Below are positions 44,783 through 54,038 of a stretch of DNA of 64,000 nucleotides, piece after piece. The DNA comes from G963663525 sp963663525. Its GTDB lineage: Bacteria; Myxococcota_A; SURF-8; G963663525. Made by a program: the position numbers and the translations under genes. A model generated the notes under the pieces. The model did not search any database. It saw nothing but the letters and a program-made list of their open reading frames with translations, and had not been told where the DNA came from. Position 1 is the stretch's first letter, and each line of letters starts with the position of its first letter. The stretch lies in assembly GCA_963663525.2 (NCBI GenBank), contig CAXXHC010000001.1:2666001-2730000 (forward strand). The letters are read 5' to 3'.

Positions 44783-47700
44783 TCACGTTTTGTCAGTGTC
44801 GTGATTTGCACTCGCTTTCGTGGTCCTGTACCTGTCTTTGATAAATACTCCAGAGGGGAAAAGGCCTTTGGAAGACCTAGCGCGCTTCGGCGGATTATGT
44901 TTTTCCGGTCTGTTTGAAATCGATACATTGGGACAAGTGGATCCGAGACGTTGTATTTCATGCAGAGCCTGCCGGAAATGTTTTTTTCTGATCGCCAGGT
45001 TTTCCAATGGAGACTCCATCCGGCTGGCCTCCTTAACGCAGATCCGTGCAGCATTTTGGCAAAAGTGCGCGATGTCGGCACCGGTAAGCCCTGGAGTGAG
45101 CGAAGCCAACTCCGAGGCGAGGTGATCACGATCAAGTGTCGGATCGAGCACAAGTGGTTTCAAATAATGGCAAAAAATGGCAGCTCTTCCTCTTTCATCG
45201 GGTGGTCCCATCTGAATCACCTGATCGAACCTGCCGGGTCGACGCAGGGCTGCATCGATGTCGTCGGGTCTATTGGTGGTGGCGATAACGAAAATGTTGC
45301 CTCGATTTTCCAATCCGTCCAACAGCGCCAGCAGTTGCGTCACCATGCTTTTCTGATACTGCGCGTCAGCAGAACTACGGGAAACGGCCAAACTGTCGAT
45401 CTCATCGAAGAGAATAATCGAGGGCGAAAAATCCCTGGCCCGCTCGAAGATCGTTCTCAATGCCTCTTCGGTATCACCGACCCACTTCGAAAGCAGTTCC
45501 GGTCCCGATACGGATTCGATATGAGCGTCGCATTCACCGGCCACAGCTCTGGCCAGCAGGGTTTTTCCCGTACCTGGAGGACCGGCGAGGATGACCCCGC
45601 CGGGTTTGGGTTTAGCGCCGATCCGATGAAAAAGATCGGCGTATTTCAGCGGCAGTTCGATTCGATCTCTTACGGCCTCCACCACGTCATCTTGACCCAA
45701 AATATCGGAGTACCTTGTGGGAGGAATAACTCTGGATGACGTGTTTTCACTATTTTCGTTCTCGTCGGTTCCACGTTTCTCGCCAAGCCCCAGATCGAGA
45801 TCGATGCTCAGACCTCCGGAACGCCAGGGATTGTCCTTGGTTTTTCGCAAGGTCGGCGGAATGGGTTCGTGGATCGGCCAGATCCAGGCTGGTTTTCCCG
45901 TGTCGCTGTGATACAGTGGAATCCAGCTTTCATCGTCCGCCTCGATCGTATCGGGCAGGGCCTCGATCTTTGACAATACAATATCTGGATTATAGTGGGG
46001 ACAAAGTCGGACTTCAGCGTGGGGAGCGGTTTTCAACTGTTTTTTCAAAGCGTTTTTATCGAGAATCACCTTTTCGTCCACAAAACGTCCCACAGTCCAC
46101 CACGGCGGAGCGTCGCATCCAGAATATTTAAGCCATTCATGGGAACCCCAGAGATTCAAGGCATCGCAACCAAGGATGCAGGTTTTGCGACAAACCTCTT
46201 CTCCTTGCTTTTTGCGCTTCAGCCAACAGCGGCGAGTGTCTTCCAGATGGTCCATGAAATCCTGAAGGTCGTGCTTCCCCACCAGTTCGCCATCGAGGGA
46301 GACTTCGGTGGTCTTCCAGGCTTTGACGATGTTCAGGAGATTGTCGATACGTTTGGCGTTTTCGACGAGACCTTGCGTGATCGATAGTTCGAACCAGGAT
46401 TCACGGCCTTTGTCGTCCTTCGTGATGTCAAGGGAACCCAGTTTCGCCAATCTATTCAATCGCTTGCGGATGATGGGGAAGGTTGGCGAAGTCGAACGGG
46501 CAAAGGCGATTTTCAGATGGCGAGTGGATTCCGAAGGCGGAATGGAGGGTGAACTTTTTTCAAGGTCGTGATGGTTTTCAATTCCCATTCGACCTTCGTC
46601 ACGTGATATCTGTTCCCAGCCTCGCTTGATATTTTCGGCCAACCAGTCGTCGGCAATAGTATGCAACGTCGTTTCACGGGCTGCCACACGCAGATCGGTC
46701 TTCAACGGTTGTTTGCGACCTGGAGCGTAGTCGGTAAAGAAGATCACGAAGTTGGGATAGGCCGGATCGATTTCGTGCTTATTGGTTTTCCAACCAACCA
46801 GTTTGCGCACGGCCACACCCTTTTTGCTTCGCTTGGTGTAGACCTCGCGGCGAATGATCTCGGATTCAGGTAAAGACGCTGGATCAACGCATTCCTGCTC
46901 AGCAATCGGAACGAGATCCGAAACCTGTTCGACGCGTACATCCGGCCTGACAGCCTGTTTGTCCTCACGAATGCGTCGAAACATGGCGTGGATCATGCTG
47001 ATGGAGGACGCGGGTCCAATGGGCGACCAGCCGGTTTTCTCGTTGAAATTCATTGCCATGCGGCGGACGGGCTCGCCTTTGCTGTTGGCGGCGATGATGT
47101 CATTGCATTTGACCTCGATGACAAGGTCCGGCTTCACCCAACGAACCAACAAACCATGGTCGTTCGCTTTGCGATAGGTGGAATCGCAAACCATCGAAAT
47201 CAGACGTCTTTGCAGGTCAGCATTCTCTTCCCGGCTCCAACCCGTTTTCACGCGACCGATGAGCTGAAAAACGCCTTCCGGTTTCATCAGCGCCAGCAGA
47301 AGTTCGGGGACGCCGGAGCTGCTACCCACATACCCAACCACCGCCGCATCGATGGTGATCTCCGGCTTAATCTTGTAGATCCGACCATCGACAGCATGAA
47401 CGACAAGGCCTTCCGCACCGCCGGAAGTCACAATGCGCTCGTAGTCTGTAGCGACTGCAACGGGTGTATCCGCTGTCTCGAAAGCTGCAAGATGAAACGA
47501 GGCATGGCTCTGACCCACAATCCGTTGAAGGAGAGCCAATCGTTTGATGAAGGGGTTTCGTTGCACATCCACATCGCCATTCATCAAAATATCGAAGACG
47601 GCAAAGCGCAGTCGATCCGGGTTTCCCTTGCGTCCCAAGGCGGCGTGCAAATCGAAAACACGGGATCGGTCCGAATCGACAGCGGCATACAATTCTCCTG

Positions 47701-47962
47701 CCAACAGACCGCGCCAACCGTTCAGCACCTTTTGTGCTTCCATCGTGAGCGGAATATTTTCCAGTTTTTTGCCGAACGGGGACAGAAGGATGCAGCGTTC
47801 GCCATCGGCATGCAGAAACCAGGTTTCGCCATCAATTTTCTCGGAAACGGTGCATGGCCCCGGGGACAGTTCCGCTTCGATGCGATCCGGCGCAAGCGAG
47901 CGATAGGCACCTGCTACATTGCGTTTGTATGCCGCGATCATGGTCTGGATCGCATCCGTCAT
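44783..47962 (-). CDS. ATP-dependent ligase domain fused to Cdc48-like AAA+ ATPase
   Basis: 1059 residues from ATG 47962, overlapping the upstream stop (ATGA). Residues 1-330 hold the nucleotidyltransferase motifs of ATP-dependent DNA/RNA ligases: I EKIDGET (Lys42), III LAGELY (Glu90), IIIa FAVFDI (120-125), IV EGLVV (184-188) and V YKIKP (196-200). A middle region (400-740) of unknown type has a winged-helix-like stretch and several cysteines. The C-terminal AAA+ has Walker A GPPGTGKT (about 789), pore loop SKWVGDTE, Walker B IILFDEIDS, sensor IATTNRPDDID, RRPGRF and lid GLTGADIAHF. It resembles one ring of Cdc48/spastin-type unfoldases. Last gene of the cargo operon. Confidence 0.85.
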   Translation of the reverse strand: MTDAIQTMIAAYKRNVAGAYRSLAPDRIEAELSPGPCTVSEKIDGETWFLHADGERCILLSPFGKKLENIPLTMEAQKVLNGWRGLLAGELYAAVDSDRSRVFDLHAALGRKGNPDRLRFAVFDILMNGDVDVQRNPFIKRLALLQRIVGQSHASFHLAAFETADTPVAVATDYERIVTSGGAEGLVVHAVDGRIYKIKPEITIDAAVVGYVGSSSGVPELLLALMKPEGVFQLIGRVKTGWSREENADLQRRLISMVCDSTYRKANDHGLLVRWVKPDLVIEVKCNDIIAANSKGEPVRRMAMNFNEKTGWSPIGPASSISMIHAMFRRIREDKQAVRPDVRVEQVSDLVPIAEQECVDPASLPESEIIRREVYTKRSKKGVAVRKLVGWKTNKHEIDPAYPNFVIFFTDYAPGRKQPLKTDLRVAARETTLHTIADDWLAENIKRGWEQISRDEGRMGIENHHDLEKSSPSIPPSESTRHLKIAFARSTSPTFPIIRKRLNRLAKLGSLDITKDDKGRESWFELSITQGLVENAKRIDNLLNIVKAWKTTEVSLDGELVGKHDLQDFMDHLEDTRRCWLKRKKQGEEVCRKTCILGCDALNLWGSHEWLKYSGCDAPPWWTVGRFVDEKVILDKNALKKQLKTAPHAEVRLCPHYNPDIVLSKIEALPDTIEADDESWIPLYHSDTGKPAWIWPIHEPIPPTLRKTKDNPWRSGGLSIDLDLGLGEKRGTDENENSENTSSRVIPPTRYSDILGQDDVVEAVRDRIELPLKYADLFHRIGAKPKPGGVILAGPPGTGKTLLARAVAGECDAHIESVSGPELLSKWVGDTEEALRTIFERARDFSPSIILFDEIDSLAVSRSSADAQYQKSMVTQLLALLDGLENRGNIFVIATTNRPDDIDAALRRPGRFDQVIQMGPPDERGRAAIFCHYLKPLVLDPTLDRDHLASELASLTPGLTGADIAHFCQNAARICVKEASRMESPLENLAIRKKHFRQALHEIQRLGSTCPNVSISNRPEKHNPPKRARSSKGLFPSGVFIKDRYRTTKASANHDTDKT

Positions 47963-48672
47963 GACGACATCTCCGGTCGTTTCAACTCGAAAGCCGCCAG
48001 ATGAAGCACGAGTCGATAACGATCGCCCTTCGTCCGACCCTCCAGAAAACCCTTCATGGGGATCCCGTTTCGTTCCAGAATCAGCGGACCCGTTCCTTTC
48101 AGTCCTGAGCCGACCAGAGCCATCGAGTTGCAATCCTCCAGGTATCTCGACAAACCGAAAAGAAAATCAAATTCCAGTCCATTGCTATGGCGTATCTGGT
48201 AGACCCGCGTGAAAGCATATTGCCGAATGGCATCCATTTTGGGAATCAACTTCCCTGACCATTGCGGTGGCGCATCGGGAACAAGATTGGATGGGATGTT
48301 TTCCGGTTCCCGACGGGCGATTTCGTTTCCATTCCGGTCATAAATCACTTCGATGATACGTGCCGAGTAAAGTGGCTGTTTATCCGCTCCCACATGCACT
48401 CGATCGCAGGGACCGACCTCACGTCCCGCTGTCTGTAGATCGATTTCGGGATCGCCATCGATCAACGCTTGCGCCAACGAATCCGGTTCGTCGTATCGCA
48501 ACAACAATGCAGAGTAGTTCGTTGTCTCCGTCGCTTTGATCCGCCGTGTGAATCGAACCGGTGAGCCGGAGGAATCAGTATAGGACACGTCGGGAGGTTT
48601 TTGTCGAGGAACCAGCAAAACTGTCGCCTCGCGTCCCCGAGGATCGGCGAGTCGGATCTTACGGCAGGGCAT
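47959..48672 (-). CDS. Unknown protein partner of the ligase-AAA fusion
   Basis: 237 residues from ATG 48672. No recognised family. It contains a beta-rich N-terminus (IRLADPRGREATVLLVPR), an IRRIKA-like basic patch and a C-terminal domain (FTRVYQIRHSNGLEFDFLFG ... GPLILERNGIPMKGFLEGR) that might bind nucleic acid or a peptide. Overlaps by 4 bases with the fusion gene and by 14 with the gene before, so production is tightly coupled. Confidence 0.7.
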   Translation of the reverse strand: MPCRKIRLADPRGREATVLLVPRQKPPDVSYTDSSGSPVRFTRRIKATETTNYSALLLRYDEPDSLAQALIDGDPEIDLQTAGREVGPCDRVHVGADKQPLYSARIIEVIYDRNGNEIARREPENIPSNLVPDAPPQWSGKLIPKMDAIRQYAFTRVYQIRHSNGLEFDFLFGLSRYLEDCNSMALVGSGLKGTGPLILERNGIPMKGFLEGRTKGDRYRLVLHLAAFELKRPEMSS

Positions 48673-49291
48673 AATCGTTCCTCCATTCGATTTCGAAATC
48701 GAATTCTTCATCCTCGCCATCATCCCACTCGCCTTCGACCTCCGAAATCGTCTGTTCCAAACCTACAAAGTCGAATGAACAGGTTTCGGGCCGAACCAGA
48801 AAGATGCCGTTTTTGTTGGCCAACAGATAGTTGGAGAAATCGGTGTACGTGGCCCGTGGATGATACGGAACACGGAAGATTGCACCGTCAAACAATGCTT
48901 CTTCCAACTCCGGATCAAGGGTTTCGACTTCCAATATATGGACTTGGGTCACGATGTAGTTGAGAAATTCGTCCAAATCACCTGGATTTTCAAGGACTTT
49001 CGTTCTTCCTACTGTCGCCGAAAGCTTTTTTAGCGGCTTCCCGCTCTCATCTACGGTGACCAATTCGCTACGACGTACCGTGTCGCCCTTATCATTGATA
49101 TAGAGATCCGACGTGCTTCCCGCAGCCAAAAGAAAACGCCCATCCCGGGTGAGATGAGCGCTGGCGCATTCATGACCATTTTCGTCAAGCGCGATTCTTT
49201 TCTTGAAACCGTGCAGCTTTTTACGGTCGATCGGTGTGAGACAAAACCGAGAAGTCCCGCCTCGATAGCCGATGTCGAGGTTTCGTGTCAT
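48659..49291 (-). CDS. Unknown acidic protein of the cargo operon
   Basis: 210 residues. Begins NLDIGYRGGTSRFCLTPIDR and ends in a very acidic tail (EGEWDDGEDEEFDFEIEW). No known domain; the middle (LENPGDLDEFLNYIVTQVHI) is helical. It overlaps DUF4314 and the 237-residue gene. The acidic tail could dock on a basic partner or mimic DNA, an inference. Confidence 0.65.
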   Translation of the reverse strand: MTRNLDIGYRGGTSRFCLTPIDRKKLHGFKKRIALDENGHECASAHLTRDGRFLLAAGSTSDLYINDKGDTVRRSELVTVDESGKPLKKLSATVGRTKVLENPGDLDEFLNYIVTQVHILEVETLDPELEEALFDGAIFRVPYHPRATYTDFSNYLLANKNGIFLVRPETCSFDFVGLEQTISEVEGEWDDGEDEEFDFEIEWRNDYALP

Positions 49292-49512
49292 GGCGAATCC
49301 TCCTCGTTTTTCACAGACGTGATGATCTCGAACCTATCGACACCGGGGATCAAAGCCAGACTGCGCTCCATCCCGATCCACTTGACGAGGATCTGCGCCA
49401 GCGGGCCTTCGGTGACCTCAATCACGAGTCCTTCGGATCCGGGCGGAATCGGATCGGGGTCGTCGGGCATTTGGATGAGACGAATTCGATCTCCTTTTCG
49501 AACGCAGTCCAT
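49288..49512 (-). CDS. DUF4314 protein (cargo copy)
   Basis: 74 residues with GDRIRLIQMPDDPDPIPPG and the shared ending GVDRFEII. Closely related to 26018-26221. Here it precedes the two unknown genes rather than a recombinase. Overlaps the 210-residue gene by 4 bases. Confidence 0.8.
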   Translation of the reverse strand: MDCVRKGDRIRLIQMPDDPDPIPPGSEGLVIEVTEGPLAQILVKWIGMERSLALIPGVDRFEIITSVKNEEDSP

Positions 49513-49515
49513 GGT

Positions 49516-49914
49516 TTACTTTTCCTCCGTGTTGGATTGGGTGGATGAGGGCTTTTTCACGTTCGATTCCAGGTACTTTTTGTCCTCTTTGGGCAGGGCT
49601 ACCAATGGGCTGAATCCCTGTTCGTGCCAGTATACCAGCGCCATTCGCACGATGCGCCGAATCTGTAACATACTGGCCTGAGCTCGGGGTTTAAGGCCAT
49701 TTTTGCCTGGCTGCATGGTGGCAGCTTCGCTCTTGAAGAATTTATCCACATGCAAGGGCAGAATCTTTTTCACCTCCTTGTCCTCGCCCATTTCAGAAAT
49801 CAGCAGATCCAGCGTGCGCCGGACCGTACCGATCGTAGAGGGCTTTTTGCCGACCGCTTTCAAATGCTCCAGATACTGTTCGCAGGCTTCTTTCAGGTTC
49901 TTGGTCGTACCCAT
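49516..49914 (-). CDS. Stand-alone integrase core-binding-domain protein (copy 2)
   Basis: 132 residues, near copy of 26291-26737 (KPSTIGTVRRTLDLLISEMG, LPLHVDKFFKSEAATMQPG). Lacks any recombinase catalytic motif. Same gene order core-binding then DUF4314 as in the prophage module. May bind module-specific DNA sites upstream and regulate the operon. Confidence 0.7.
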   Translation of the reverse strand: MGTTKNLKEACEQYLEHLKAVGKKPSTIGTVRRTLDLLISEMGEDKEVKKILPLHVDKFFKSEAATMQPGKNGLKPRAQASMLQIRRIVRMALVYWHEQGFSPLVALPKEDKKYLESNVKKPSSTQSNTEEK

Positions 49915-49926
49915 GATTCGTCTCCT

Positions 49927-50130
49927 TCAATCGTCGATGTCTTCGTTTTTCAAAAAAGCTTCAATTTGATGGAGCAGACACTCTACGTGGGAAATGTCAC
50001 CATGGTGGCCCCAGTGAATGGATTCAGCCGCTTAGGCGTGGCGATCGAGTTCTTTCGTGATGGTGGCAAGGCGTTTGTCGATTTGCTTCCTCTTTTCTTT
50101 GTAGGCTTGCTGGGCGGTCTGCGTGCTCAT
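49927..50130 (-). pseudogene. Copy of the 66-residue coiled-coil gene with a stop codon
   Basis: From ATG 50130 the frame reads MSTQTAQQAYKEKRKQIDKR ... TKELDRHA, then TAA (plus strand 50032-50034). It continues in the same frame as HISHV-like sequence to QIEAFLKNEDIDD and stops at 49927. The parallel with 27449-27649 shows one nonsense change rather than a frameshift. Confidence 0.75.
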
Positions 50131-50478
50131 TGTTTTCATCCTTTCTTTTTCGGCGTCGTTGCCGTGTTGTCTGTTGTGTCATGCAGATTGCGGTCCAATT
50201 CAACGTTTTTGTGGGCGAAAAATGCGACTGTAACCCGTCGTAATCACGGGGCTTTTCGTATAGGTTTCTGGCATGGAATCTCGTCGATGCCTCCACGAGC
50301 CGAACGGTGACGAAGAAGGTCTTTGAAGTCTGTTCCGTTTGTTATGAAACGCCCCAAGCTCCCGAAATCACGCCACGATTTGCAGTACCCAGAATTGACA
50401 CTGAGGTGGTGGGGAGAGCCCAGAATGGTCCATGGAATAGCACCCATGCAGTTCACCTGCCATTTGCGAGAACCCATC
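50131..50478. promoter_or_regulatory. Leader of the cargo operon, copied from the phage module
   Basis: No gene of its own. The first 270 bases resemble 27650-27960 in scattered blocks, so promoter and leader of the module were duplicated. The minus-strand promoter should lie here; I cannot fix its boxes by eye. Confidence 0.45.
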
Positions 50479-50925
50479 TCAGGCCTCCCCGTGGCTTTCA
50501 TAGCGCTGCTCGATATGCGTACAAACCCGATGACCGACGCCGGAGTGAATCATTCGGTTGGCGAAGCGGGATTCGCTTTTCGGCAGGGGAAGTTTCTCGA
50601 TCATGCCCGTTTCGAACCACCAGCACAAGGCCATCCTCACGATCCGCTTAATCTGAACGATACTGGCTTTCGCGCGAGGCTTCATGCCATTTTTCCCTGG
50701 CTGCTTAGTGGCCAGTTCGCTTTTGAAAAACGTCGATACATGAACGGGAAGAATCTTGGAAAGCTCCTTGTTCTCCCCCATTCCAGTGATCAGCAGATCC
50801 AGGGTTCGCTTCGCTGTTTTGATCGTACTTTGTCGCTGGCCGATGGTGGTCAGATACTCCAGGTAGTGTTGGCAAGCATCAGATAACGTTACGTTTTTCG
50901 TAGGCTCGTTTTTCATGATTTCCAT
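50479..50925 (-). CDS. Stand-alone integrase core-binding-domain protein (copy 3)
   Basis: 148 residues from ATG 50925 (GGAGG five bases upstream; ATG 50937 and 50916 are alternatives). The domain matches copies 1 and 2 (STIKTAKRTLDLLITGMGEN, FFKSELATKQPGKNGMKPRA) but the tail is different (IHSGVGHRVCTHIEQRYES), perhaps after a frameshift or recombination. It stands alone upstream of the cargo leader. Confidence 0.65.
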   Translation of the reverse strand: MEIMKNEPTKNVTLSDACQHYLEYLTTIGQRQSTIKTAKRTLDLLITGMGENKELSKILPVHVSTFFKSELATKQPGKNGMKPRAKASIVQIKRIVRMALCWWFETGMIEKLPLPKSESRFANRMIHSGVGHRVCTHIEQRYESHGEA

Positions 50926-51348
50926 TTCGTCCTCCATTCAGGGTGGTGGTTTCCGCTGCGAAAAACCATTCTCCGCAGGCAACAACGACGGTTGCAGAAC
51001 GTGTTCCAGCATTACGAGGATGAAAAAGAACGGAGATTCAGCATGGTCTGATTGGACAACATTCCGTAATCACGCAAGAATCTGCGTTTTCCGCTGTTAA
51101 TAAAGAACCCTTTGAAATGGAATGGATGGAGCGTGATGAGACGAAAGAGACAAGAGAAACTCCGCCATCGTCCAAGTACGCAAAATCACAGATCAATTCG
51201 CTGTGACAAAACGATCGCAGTGACGGGAAACTGGTCAGAGCGGTCATTCGGCAAAGGGGCGAAGAATGCATTGGCCTGCTGAAATCACTCTTCAGCAATC
51301 AGCTCTACGAAGGGGTTGACCTCAATGGACTCCAATAAAGGTTTCCGC
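50926..51348. other. Intergenic, no supported gene
   Basis: About 420 bases. A minus-strand frame at 51038-51298 is open but has neither RBS nor recognisable protein features. I see no clear repeat or RNA gene. Confidence 0.4.
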
Positions 51349-51377
51349 TTGACATAATACGTAATAATACGTATCCT
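51349..51377 (+). promoter_or_regulatory. Promoter/operator of the MazEF-like pair
   Basis: TTGACA at 51349-51354 and TATCCT at 51372-51377, 17 bases apart. The region is full of TACGTA units (ATACGTAATAATACGTAT, then CCTACGTATAGG), which form nested palindromes and are a probable autoregulatory site. Confidence 0.55.
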
Positions 51378-51407
51378 ACGTATAGGATGTCACTCTAATT
51401 TCGAGGT

Positions 51408-51644
51408 ATGGACGTGCAAAAAAAACTTACCATCAGTATTGAACAGCAGGTCTATGAAGGGCTTTACCGGATTGTCGGTAAAGGCCGCATCAGCAAATTC
51501 CTGAACGACCTTGCCAAGCCTCATGTCGTGGAAGACGAATTGGAAGCTGCCTATCGCGAAATGGCTGCCGACGAAGAGCGAGAAACCGAAGCCATGGAGT
51601 GGTCCGAAAATCTTCTAAGTGATCAATATCATGAAACGAACTGA
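51408..51644 (+). CDS. Antitoxin of a MazEF-like pair
   Basis: 78 residues (or 76 from GTG 51414, which has better spacing from GAGG). N-terminal strand and helix (KKLTISIEQQVYEGLYRI) suggest a ribbon-helix-helix fold, followed by an acidic toxin-binding tail. It overlaps the toxin gene by 14 bases. Confidence 0.7.
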   Translation: MDVQKKLTISIEQQVYEGLYRIVGKGRISKFLNDLAKPHVVEDELEAAYREMAADEERETEAMEWSENLLSDQYHETN

Positions 51645-51954
51645 AGTCTGGTGGGTCAATTTTGATCCCTCCATTGGAGGGGAAATCCAAAAAACGCGGC
51701 CAGCCGTGATTGTCAGTGTGGACGCTTCGAATAAAATGTTGAACCGCGTTCAGGTGGTACCCCTGACAAGCAATGTATCGCGTCTCTATCCTTGCGAAGC
51801 GTATGTAACCCTCAAACGGAAGCGTAGTAAAGCAATGGCCGATCAGATTGCAACGGTCAGCAAAAAACGCCTTGTTCGGCGTATCGGAAAACTATCCGCC
51901 GAAGATATGCAATCCGTAGACGGAGCCATCAAGGTTCAGTTGGGTTTGCGGTAA
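51631..51954 (+). CDS. MazF/PemK-type toxin
   Basis: 107 residues from ATG 51631. RTEVWWVNFDPSIGGEIQKT, RPAVIVSVD and VQVVPLTSN are characteristic of MazF endoribonucleases. Intact gene, likely active when released from its partner. It lies at the border between the phage/cargo region and the surface-protein locus and may help to stabilise it. Confidence 0.85.
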   Translation: MKRTEVWWVNFDPSIGGEIQKTRPAVIVSVDASNKMLNRVQVVPLTSNVSRLYPCEAYVTLKRKRSKAMADQIATVSKKRLVRRIGKLSAEDMQSVDGAIKVQLGLR

Positions 51955-52412
51955 GTCGTTTCGTATCCTTTTCTCTTCCAATCCCGCGTGCGTCATAGTT
52001 CACTAAACTTATTGAAATTGCTCGTTTTTCATGATTGATCGAAAAAAGTCTTCATCATGGAAATTCTGCGCAAAATTCTATGTTGGTTTTTTCTGAATCT
52101 TTTCTGTTCGATTACATTACAGCGAAATGTTGCTAATTTTGTTTTCTTGCTTGATGGGCGGTCTACAACGTCTTTTTAACCGTCAAACTCGGTATGAAGA
52201 TGTCCGAATCGGACCTTTCATTGGTGTCTTCATTGCTATTTCCCCTCCACAACACTCTCCGAAGGCAGGCTAAGGGGCAGTTTTGACTTTCGCAAACTTT
52301 TTGATTTTTAGGATGTCTGGTATGGCGACGAACTGACCATGAAGGGGACAATCCGGGTTCATACAGCAACGGTCGTTCACGGGCTTACGCTTCATCAGGC
52401 ATTTATACAGAT
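51955..52412. other. Intergenic, no supported gene
   Basis: AT-rich spacer without a credible gene. From about 52378 it becomes similar to sequence before the genes at 57407 and 58500 (cassette copy 1). Confidence 0.4.
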
Positions 52413-52440
52413 TTGACAATCGAGAAATACCGTGTAGGAT
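52413..52440 (+). promoter_or_regulatory. Promoter cassette, copy 1
   Basis: TTGACA (52413-52418), 16 bases, TAGGAT (52435-52440). The surrounding 130 bases recur at 57243-57370 and 58361-58480, with spacing and flanks kept. Drives the PEGA protein gene at 52578. Confidence 0.75.
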
Positions 52441-52577
52441 TCACGATATAGAGATACATCTGAGACAAGAAACAATACTTCTTTAGTGAAGCACCAAAAA
52501 AGGGTCTTCGGGATAATTTTGACACATATTGAAATATTACTATTTCTCACCGCTAGATTTGTGACAAGGCGCATTCT

Positions 52578-54002
52578 ATGAAGCAAAGAGATTTAACAGT
52601 ACCGATGTATAGAGAGCTTAAATTAAGAACATTCGGTTGGCTTTTAGCATGGTTGTTTTACCTCTTTTGCATCGTTTCATCGGTGGCCGCCGAGCCGACA
52701 AATTCACCAGGAGCCGATAACCAGAGTTCAGGGTTGGATGCCCATGGCGAGGTTCCCACGCCGACTAGCGTAACCGAAGATCATTTATCCGTAAAATCAT
52801 CGGTGGATGAAACCGCTTCGCCCATGGACGGAGATCAGTCATCGCGCCAGGGCATTGTGGTGTGGGATTTACGGACCAACGAGGGGGTCGGTGCCAAAGA
52901 TGCAGCTCTGATCACAAGCTTCGTCGCTGGACGAGCTGCGGAAATTTCAGAGGGAAGAGTCATTTCCGAGGCGGACATACGCACTCTGTTAAAGGGTGAG
53001 GAAGCGCGACAGAGTTGCGGGAGCGAGGCCGCCTCATGCATAGCGGAAATAGGCGCCGCTCTCGGCGCTGTGGAGTCGATCAGCGGCGACATCGGCATGG
53101 TCGGATCATATTGGATACTAAACCTGATACGAATCAACACCCGCACTGCGGAGGTGGTGGGTCGAAGCAGCCACCGAGCGTCTGGCGACATCGACCAACT
53201 GGTGGAAATTCTTCCTAACGCCGTCGCCGAGCTTTTCGGCAAGAAAATCAGTTCCGAGCAGGCGGATTCCACGCTGCTGGTTCGCAAAGGCATGCTGTCA
53301 ATCAAGACCGATCCTTCGCAGGCGAAGGTGTCGGTTAATCAAAAACAGGTTGGATTGACACCATTCAGCCAAATGCTCGCACCAGGAGAATACACAATTT
53401 CTCTGCAATTCCAGGGCTACAACACTGTTGAACGAAAAGTTACTCTTCGGGCCAACGGCTGGGAGCAGATAGAGGTTGAGATGGAGATCGCGCCGGGAGT
53501 GTTGGTGGCCACGACTGAACCGCCGGAGGCTGAGATGATCATCAACCAGGAGGAGAGCGTGGGGCGGACTCCCCTGCGCATTGAACGTCCCCAAGGAAAA
53601 TACCAGCTGGAGTTTATATTGGAAGAGTTTTTGCCGACCCAGCGCGAAGTGGCGCTCTACCCCGGCAAAGAGACTGCCATAAGCGTCAAATTGAATCGCG
53701 ATTATCCCATGAATCCGTACAAAAAAGGCGGCTACGCAACGTTTTTTATTGGTTTAGGGCTGAGTGCTGTCGGCGCAGTAGCGACTTGGCAGGCATGGGA
53801 TAAAAGTCGATACGCCGAATCAACTTCCAATGCTGCTGATGTTCGCGCCTCACGCCAAGCCAGCCAAGACTGGATGAAGGGCGCATACGCCAGCTACAGT
53901 ACTGGTGGAGCATTGATGATAACCGGCCTAATCCTATGGGTGCTTTCGCCTGGCGATGAGCACTGGTGGGAAGAAAACAAAAATTTGATTGAGAAAAAAT
54001 AA
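52578..54002 (+). CDS. Secreted FlgO/CsgG-like protein with two PEGA domains and a C-terminal membrane anchor
   Basis: 474 residues. A signal peptide lies at about 17-38 (FGWLLAWLFYLFCIVSSVAA). Residues 90-225 form a CsgG/FlgO-like domain (GIVVWDLRTNEGVGAKDAAL, RVISEADIRTLLKGE, SCIAEIGAALGAVESISGDIG, YWILNLIRIN). Two PEGA repeats follow (GMLSIKTDPSQAKVSVNQKQ and GVLVATTEPPEAEMIINQEE), then two hydrophobic helices. Proteins like it sit at the cell envelope in deltaproteobacterial groups; the precise role is unknown. Followed by the EGF-DUF1566 lipoprotein, probably one unit. Paralogous to 58500-59852. Confidence 0.7.
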   Translation: MKQRDLTVPMYRELKLRTFGWLLAWLFYLFCIVSSVAAEPTNSPGADNQSSGLDAHGEVPTPTSVTEDHLSVKSSVDETASPMDGDQSSRQGIVVWDLRTNEGVGAKDAALITSFVAGRAAEISEGRVISEADIRTLLKGEEARQSCGSEAASCIAEIGAALGAVESISGDIGMVGSYWILNLIRINTRTAEVVGRSSHRASGDIDQLVEILPNAVAELFGKKISSEQADSTLLVRKGMLSIKTDPSQAKVSVNQKQVGLTPFSQMLAPGEYTISLQFQGYNTVERKVTLRANGWEQIEVEMEIAPGVLVATTEPPEAEMIINQEESVGRTPLRIERPQGKYQLEFILEEFLPTQREVALYPGKETAISVKLNRDYPMNPYKKGGYATFFIGLGLSAVGAVATWQAWDKSRYAESTSNAADVRASRQASQDWMKGAYASYSTGGALMITGLILWVLSPGDEHWWEENKNLIEKK

Positions 54003-54038
54003 GGAAGTAAATCCACTTTCGTAGTTTGGAGAAGCCCC

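Noticed and set aside
51038..51298. 86-codon minus-strand gene
   Set aside because: No RBS, no recognisable features, next to non-coding sequence.
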